Assembly: GCA_046155815.1 (NCBI GenBank)
Contig: JBJXFY010000007.1
Coordinates: 1-9,053 of the forward strand
Reading direction: 5' to 3'
From: JBJXFY01 sp046155815
Lineage (GTDB): Bacteria > Verrucomicrobiota > Verrucomicrobiia > Limisphaerales > CAIMTB01
DNA length: 9,053 nt
The notes under the pieces are model-generated. The model worked only from the letters and a program-made list of their open reading frames with translations, did not search any database and had not been told where the DNA came from. The position numbers and the translations under genes are program-made. This document shows positions 5,000-9,053 of this stretch, piece by piece (position 1 is the stretch's first letter; each line of letters starts with the position of its first letter).

Positions 5000-7345
5000 T
5001 CACCTCGGCGCCTGGACCGCGTGCCAGACACCGGCGGGAGGACGGTCCAGCGCCGTCCTTCGCCCGTCCGGCCAGGACACCTCCGCCCGCAGCACGGCAT
5101 TCCCGGCACCCAGCCCGAAATGCACCGCCGCCGGGTGCTGGCTGCGATACGAGTCGCCCAGCACGAGCTGCCGCCGGGTGGTGCCGCGGGCCGTGGTGAT
5201 TTCGACCACGGTGCCGGGCGGAGCGGGCGCACCGCGGGCGTCCCGGAGGCGGAAGCCGATCCACCCGCCCACGTCCACGCCCTCGTTACGCCAGATGCGG
5301 AGGGTCTGCCGTCGCTGCGGCCAGTCCTCGAAGGTCGTCACCAGCAGCTCGCACCGGCCGTCGCCGTCGAGGTCGGCGGCGACGACGTTGCGCGCGTCGG
5401 CCTGGAGCGCGACGCCGAGCAGGTGCGCGGCGTCGAGGAAGTTCGTTCCCCCGCGGTTCACGAAGAGGCGGTTGCGGTCCCAGCCGCCATAGCTCCAGCC
5501 CGCGGCGCGCGTGCGGGCGAAGCCGGCCGCAAAGTAGCCCCCGACCACCGGGTCGGCACGTGACGTGCCGGCATGGATGTCGTGCAGCCAGAACTCGCTC
5601 TCGTAGTCGGCGGTGGCCGCGCGCGTCTCGTGGCCGTTGGCCAGGTACAGGTCGGGGAATCCGTCGTTGTCCGCGTCGAAAACGCCGACGCCCCACGCCC
5701 AGCCGCCACGGGCGAGCGCCGCGCCCGCGGGCCGCTGGCGGAAGCCCCCGGCCGCGCCGAAGAAGAGGCGGTTGCCGAAGGTCACGCGCCGCCGTTCCTC
5801 CGCCCAGTCCTCGCCGGCCGGCCCGGGCCGGTTCAGCCCGAGCGCCGACAGCCGGTCGGCCGTGGCCGAGTTCATGCCCACGAGGAGGAGATCCTCCCGG
5901 CCGTCGGCGTCAAAGTCCGCGAGCGCGTGGGCCATGCCGAAGGCGCGGGGATCATCGAGCCACTCCGCCGTCACATCGGTGAAGCGCCCGCGGCCGTCGT
6001 TCGCGTAAAGGTCCGCGCCGGCGAAGTCGCTCACCACCACGAGGTCCAGGTCGCGGTCGCCATCGAGGTCGGCGAAGGAGGCCGAGTACGAGCGGCGGCG
6101 GCGCTTCGCCTCGAGGCCGGCGGCGGCGATCACGTCTTCAAACGTCCCATCGCCGCGGTTGCGGAGGAAGTACGCCGGCTCGCCGTCGTTGGCGTCAAAG
6201 AACGGCGTCGGCATCTGCCCGCCCACGTACGGCACGCGGTACTGTCCGAGGAAAACATCCAGGTCGCCGTCGCCGTCCGCATCGCCGGCGGTGAGGGCCT
6301 GGACGTACGCGAGGCGCGCGGGCGCGGACCAGCCGGCAGCGGCGGGAGCGTCAAACCTCCCGCCCTCCGTGCCGGGCAGGAGCACCAGGCCGGCGCGCAC
6401 CGCGCAGAGCAGGTCGGGCCGGCCGTCGGCGTTGAAGTCCGCGAGCAGCGAGGTGAAGAGCAGGCCGGGATGATGCGGGGCAAGGGGTTCCTCCGCGTAG
6501 CCGCCGCCGCCCGTGTGGCGGAAGAGGAGGTTGCGCGCGGCGAGGAGGATCTCCGGCGCGCCGTCCTGGTCCAGGTCCTCGACGATCAGCGGATCAATCC
6601 AGTGCGTGCGCGCAAGGGGGCCGAGCACCTTGAACGCGATCTCGCGGAACGGCGGCGGCCCGGCGCGGCGGTGCAGCACGAGACGCGAGGCGTCCGCGTC
6701 GGCCATCTCCGGCTCGGCGCCCTCCGCGCCGGCGACGGACCAGGTGATGATCAGCGGGCCGGTGAGGGAAACCCGTTCCCCGGCGTTCGTGCGGCTGAAT
6801 TCCAGCGCCAGCTCAACGGTGCTTCGCGCCGGGGGCCCCGCCGCGAAGCCGATGTGCCGCCATTCGCTGCGGTCCAGACGCCAGCCAAGCGCGATCCGCG
6901 AACGGACCACGGTGGCGAAGTCATCCACTCGTGCGCCGCCGGCCGGCGCGTGCTCCACGATCCCCTGCCCCACGGCCACGGGCCCGCCCCATTCCGGCAA
7001 CGTGACGCCGCCGACCGGCCACGCCGCCATCGCCTCGAGGGCGGCCGGCGCGGCATTGAGTCCGTCCCAGAGGCGCTCGATCACCACGCCGTGCCGGCGG
7101 GCCGTGAATTCCGGCCCCCAGTACCGCACCGCCGCGGCGCGCTCGGCGTTGTCCAGCGCAAGCACGGCGGCGTGGAAGGCGGCATCGTTCGTCGCGGCAG
7201 GCCTGGCGGGCGGCGGCTGGATCGCGGCCTGGCGCGTGCGGTGCAGCCAGAACGCCATCACCGTCAGGATCACGCCGTAGACCACCAGCCGCAGCCGGAT
7301 GCGGCTGCGGAGGTCCGCGTCTGCCGGCGGTTCGGTCGGGCGCAT
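5000..7345 (-). CDS. CRTAC1-like FG-GAP/VCBS repeat protein with C-terminal ASPIC/UnbV domain
   Basis: The 781-residue protein begins with a basic segment and one membrane helix (about 19-34, VYGVILTVMAFW), so it is probably anchored in the inner membrane or exported, with the bulk outside the cytoplasm. Residues 50-250 form an N-terminal region I do not recognise. Seven calcium-binding-type FG-GAP motifs follow: DLDQDGAPE (257), DFNADGRPD (303), DADGDGDLD (355), DLDGDRDLD (426), DFDADGRED (477), DADNDGFPD (557) and DLDGDGRCE (658). These are hallmarks of a seven-bladed beta-propeller. The C-terminus (about 700-777, including GDSYRSQHPAAVHFGLGAG) is an ASPIC/UnbV domain, the combination known as CRTAC1-like. 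Such proteins are abundant in Verrucomicrobiota and Planctomycetota; their function is mostly unknown, with surface binding or scaffolding suspected. The start lies 4 nt after the rpe stop, which suggests cotranscription, although the two functions have no obvious connection. Confidence 0.9.
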   Translation of the reverse strand: MRPTEPPADADLRSRIRLRLVVYGVILTVMAFWLHRTRQAAIQPPPARPAATNDAAFHAAVLALDNAERAAAVRYWGPEFTARRHGVVIERLWDGLNAAPAALEAMAAWPVGGVTLPEWGGPVAVGQGIVEHAPAGGARVDDFATVVRSRIALGWRLDRSEWRHIGFAAGPPARSTVELALEFSRTNAGERVSLTGPLIITWSVAGAEGAEPEMADADASRLVLHRRAGPPPFREIAFKVLGPLARTHWIDPLIVEDLDQDGAPEILLAARNLLFRHTGGGGYAEEPLAPHHPGLLFTSLLADFNADGRPDLLCAVRAGLVLLPGTEGGRFDAPAAAGWSAPARLAYVQALTAGDADGDGDLDVFLGQYRVPYVGGQMPTPFFDANDGEPAYFLRNRGDGTFEDVIAAAGLEAKRRRRSYSASFADLDGDRDLDLVVVSDFAGADLYANDGRGRFTDVTAEWLDDPRAFGMAHALADFDADGREDLLLVGMNSATADRLSALGLNRPGPAGEDWAEERRRVTFGNRLFFGAAGGFRQRPAGAALARGGWAWGVGVFDADNDGFPDLYLANGHETRAATADYESEFWLHDIHAGTSRADPVVGGYFAAGFARTRAAGWSYGGWDRNRLFVNRGGTNFLDAAHLLGVALQADARNVVAADLDGDGRCELLVTTFEDWPQRRQTLRIWRNEGVDVGGWIGFRLRDARGAPAPPGTVVEITTARGTTRRQLVLGDSYRSQHPAAVHFGLGAGNAVLRAEVSWPDGRRTALDRPPAGVWHAVQAPR

Positions 7346-7349
7346 GGCG

Positions 7350-8030
7350 TCACGCCGTGGACGGCGGCCCTCCCGCGGCCCGGTTGACGACTTGGCGCAT
7401 CTGCCGCAGCGCGGCGCCCATGCGCGGCGCGCGGAAGAGCGACGTGCCGGCCACGAAGGTGTCCGCGCCCGCGGCGGCGCATTCGCGGGCCGTCTCGGCG
7501 GTGATGCCGCCGTCCACCTCGATGCGCCAGTCCTGGCCGATCTCGCGGCGCCAGCGGGCGGCCTGCTGGATTTTCGGGAGCGTCTCGGAGATGAACGGCT
7601 GCCCGCCGAAGCCCGGGTTCACCGTCATCACCAGCAGCAGGTCAATGTGCCGCAGGTACGGCTCGACGTGGCGCACGGGCGTGGGCGGGTTCACCGCGAG
7701 CCCGGCGCGGACGCCGAGTGAGCGGATCTTCCACAGCAGGCTCTCGACGCGGTGGCCAAGCTCGACATGGACGGTGAGCTGCTGCGCGCCCGCCTTCACG
7801 AACGGCTCGAGCAGCACCTCCGGCTTGCCGCACATCAGATGCACGTCGAAGAAGAGCTTCGTATGCGGCCGCAGCGCGGCCACGAGGCCGGGGCCGAAGG
7901 AGACGTTGGGGACAAAGTGCCCGTCCATGATGTCGAGATGGAGCCAGTCCGCGCCGGCGCGTTCGGCGCGGCGCGCTTCGTGGGCGAGCCGGCTGAAGTC
8001 CGCGGCCAGCAACGACGGGGCAATGAGCAC
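7350..8030 (-). CDS. rpe: Ribulose-phosphate 3-epimerase
   Basis: This cytoplasmic TIM-barrel enzyme interconverts D-ribulose 5-phosphate and D-xylulose 5-phosphate in the pentose phosphate pathway (and the Calvin cycle where present). The 226-residue length is normal for the family. Signature segments are in place: APSLLAADFSRL (4-15), LHLDIMDGHFVPNVSFGP (30-47), FDVHLM (61-66), VMTVNPGFGGQPF (134-146) and EVDGGI (171-176). The metal ligands H31, D33, H64 and D173 are all present, D33 and D173 also being the acid/base pair in the family, and S6 matches the conserved substrate-site Ser. The start is GTG at 8030: an in-frame TAA lies three codons upstream (8040-8042), so no longer start is possible, and MLIAPSLLAADF aligns with the usual N-terminus. 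There is no Shine-Dalgarno sequence. The gene is divergent from the class II aldolase gene, a plausible carbon-metabolism pairing, and leads directly into the FG-GAP protein gene. Confidence 0.97.
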   Translation of the reverse strand: MLIAPSLLAADFSRLAHEARRAERAGADWLHLDIMDGHFVPNVSFGPGLVAALRPHTKLFFDVHLMCGKPEVLLEPFVKAGAQQLTVHVELGHRVESLLWKIRSLGVRAGLAVNPPTPVRHVEPYLRHIDLLLVMTVNPGFGGQPFISETLPKIQQAARWRREIGQDWRIEVDGGITAETARECAAAGADTFVAGTSLFRAPRMGAALRQMRQVVNRAAGGPPSTA

Positions 8031-8076
8031 GGGCGGACGTTAGGGAGACAGGCCGGGCGGGGGAAAGGGCGTTCCG

Positions 8077-8147
8077 CAAGGTCCAGGATCCAAGTTCCGG
8101 GCAGGATCCCGGGGCCGGCCTTGGGACTTGGACCTTGGAGCTTTTTT
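8077..8147 (+). repeat. Long imperfect inverted repeat followed by a T-run, between rpe and fba
   Basis: The arm caaggtcc (8077-8084) pairs exactly with ggaccttg (8130-8137). Inside it, aagttcc (8092-8098) pairs with gggactt (8123-8129) with one G-T wobble, leaving a 7-nt bulge (8085-8091) on one side. Direct repeats of caggatcc (8084-8091 and 8102-8109) and gttccg (8071-8076 and 8094-8099) overlap it. On the plus strand a run of six T follows (8142-8147), giving a terminator-like shape, but no plus-strand gene ends upstream of it. It sits in the shared promoter region of the divergent rpe and aldolase genes. It may be a dispersed intergenic repeat, a leader structure of the aldolase transcript, or a barrier between transcription units. 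I saw no convincing -35/-10 pair in 8031-8226. Confidence 0.5.
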
Positions 8148-8226
8148 CTTCCCCTCTCCCCCCGCCCTCCTACATTCCCGACGCCCGCGGCCGGACTCCC
8201 CGGCGGCGGCTGTTTCATACACCTCC

Positions 8227-9053
8227 ATGCCCCTTACCCATACGCGCGACCTGTTCGCCAAAGCCCTGAAAGGCAAGTACGCCCTCGGCGCCTTCAACGT
8301 GAACAACATGGAACTGCTCCAGGCCATCGTGGAGGCCTGCGAGGAGGAAAAGGCCCCGGTGATGCTCCAGATTTCCAAGGGCGCCCGCCAGTACGCCAAC
8401 CCCGTCTATCTCAAGAAGCTGGTGGACGCCGCGGTGAGCCTCAGCAACATCCCCATCGCCGTCCATCTCGACCACGGCGACAGCTTCGAGCTGTGCAAGC
8501 AGTGCATCGATGAGGGCTTCACCAGCGTGATGATTGACGCCTCGCACGACCCCTTCGAGAAGAACGTCGAAACCTGCCGCAAGGTTGTGGACTACGCCCA
8601 CCGGCACAACTGCGTGGTCGAGGGGGAGCTCGGCATGCTCGTCGGCGCGCAGCACGACGACGGCGAGGAGGGCGGCAGCTACTCCAAGGGCGGCGCCTAC
8701 ACGCATCCCGACGAGGCCGTGCAGTTCGTGAAGCAGTCCGGCGTGGACTCCCTCGCCGTCGCCATCGGCAACAGCCACGGCGCGTACAAGTTCAAGGGCG
8801 AGCAGCACCTTGACCTCGAGCGGCTCAAGGCCATCAAGAAGGCCCTGATGGACGCCGGCCTGGGCGACTACCCGCTCGTGCTCCACGGCGCCTCCAGCGT
8901 GCCCAAGGAGCTGGCCCAGCAGATCAACAAATACGGCGGCGACCTCGGCGAGGAGACCGCCGGCGTGCCCGAGGCCGACATCGAGGTGGCCCGCCGCGTG
9001 GGCTGCACCAAGGTCAACATTGACACCGACCTGCGCCTCGCCATGACCGCCGC
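8227..9053 (+). CDS. fba: Class II fructose-bisphosphate aldolase (partial, C-terminus off the right edge)
   Basis: This zinc enzyme reversibly cleaves fructose 1,6-bisphosphate to dihydroxyacetone phosphate and glyceraldehyde 3-phosphate in glycolysis and gluconeogenesis. The window holds 275 codons of an expected 310-340. Visible landmarks: GAFNVNNMELLQA (21-33), HLDHGDS (80-86) with catalytic D82 and zinc ligand H83, MIDASHDPFEKNV (102-114), VEGELG (131-136) with E134, GNSHGAYKFKG (181-191) with zinc ligand H184, LHGASSVP (219-226) with zinc ligand H220, and VNIDTDLR (263-270). All catalytic and zinc residues seen in the family up to this point are present. Tagatose-bisphosphate aldolases share this fold; the GNSHGAYKFKG motif and length fit the long fructose-bisphosphate type better, but substrate is not certain. 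ATG 8227 begins the aligned N-terminus (MPLTHTRDLFAKAL). No Shine-Dalgarno motif precedes it. It is transcribed divergently from rpe across a 196-nt intergenic region. Confidence 0.95.
   Translation, partial: MPLTHTRDLFAKALKGKYALGAFNVNNMELLQAIVEACEEEKAPVMLQISKGARQYANPVYLKKLVDAAVSLSNIPIAVHLDHGDSFELCKQCIDEGFTSVMIDASHDPFEKNVETCRKVVDYAHRHNCVVEGELGMLVGAQHDDGEEGGSYSKGGAYTHPDEAVQFVKQSGVDSLAVAIGNSHGAYKFKGEQHLDLERLKAIKKALMDAGLGDYPLVLHGASSVPKELAQQINKYGGDLGEETAGVPEADIEVARRVGCTKVNIDTDLRLAMTA

Noticed and set aside
5573..7387. Long plus-strand open frame opposite the FG-GAP gene (604 codons)
   Set aside because: The minus strand has seven calcium-binding motifs and an ASPIC/UnbV domain in frame. The plus-strand frame is Arg/Ala/Val-rich without any recognisable motif.
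8123..8147. Rho-independent terminator ending a plus-strand gene
   Set aside because: The stem plus T-run has the right shape, but the nearest upstream plus-strand gene ends at 4939, more than 3 kb away, so it is recorded as an inverted repeat of unknown role instead.
8128..8176. Promoter with ttggac and tacatt upstream of fba
   Set aside because: The two boxes are 37 nt apart, far beyond the usual 16-18 nt, so they do not form a housekeeping promoter.
8215..8886. Minus-strand open frame opposite the aldolase (223 codons)
   Set aside because: Val/His/Leu-rich translation is typical of the antisense of a GC-rich gene; the plus strand carries all the class II aldolase active-site motifs.

Overview
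The window is high-GC bacterial DNA with tightly packed genes. Several features together suggest Verrucomicrobiota, with Planctomycetota as the main alternative: a secreted protein with a C-terminal VPEP plus membrane helix plus Arg-rich tail (PEP-CTERM sorting signal), a multi-domain Ser/Thr kinase paired with an ECF-type sigma factor whose N-terminus carries a TRWSLV motif, a large CRTAC1-like FG-GAP protein, and few Shine-Dalgarno sites. The taxonomic call is an inference from gene content; there is no rRNA or other marker here.

Layout, left to right. (1) A minus-strand gene for a secreted or membrane-anchored protein of unknown function runs off the left edge. (2) A minus-strand gene encodes a PEP-CTERM secreted protein. 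(3) Divergent from it, a plus-strand two-gene operon encodes a 760-residue membrane Ser/Thr kinase (zinc ribbon, kinase, decapeptide Gly-rich repeat, four membrane helices, coiled coil) and an ECF-type sigma factor. The two overlap by ATGA, so they are probably translationally coupled and functionally linked. (4) A small single-domain EamA-type membrane protein follows on the plus strand. (5) Convergent with it are two minus-strand genes transcribed in the order rpe (ribulose-phosphate 3-epimerase) then a CRTAC1/ASPIC-UnbV FG-GAP repeat protein, only 4 nt apart. (6) Divergent from rpe, a class II fructose-bisphosphate aldolase gene begins on the plus strand and runs off the right edge.

Functionally there are two themes. 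The kinase-sigma pair looks like a signalling module in which phosphorylation would control promoter choice. The divergent rpe and fba genes are central carbon metabolism (pentose phosphate pathway and glycolysis/gluconeogenesis). The less ordinary material is inside the kinase gene: a palindromic repeat-like segment that encodes the linker after the kinase domain, an array of about eight 10-residue Gly-rich repeats, a duplicated membrane module with the signature NPWPxRxF, and a C-terminal helical region resembling the coiled coils of TolC-type proteins. The rpe/fba intergenic region carries a long imperfect inverted repeat followed by a T-run. I saw no RNA genes, CRISPR array, insertion sequence or phage gene. 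No gene-free stretch exceeds 300 bases; the largest gaps are 1200-1437, 8031-8226 and 281-452.
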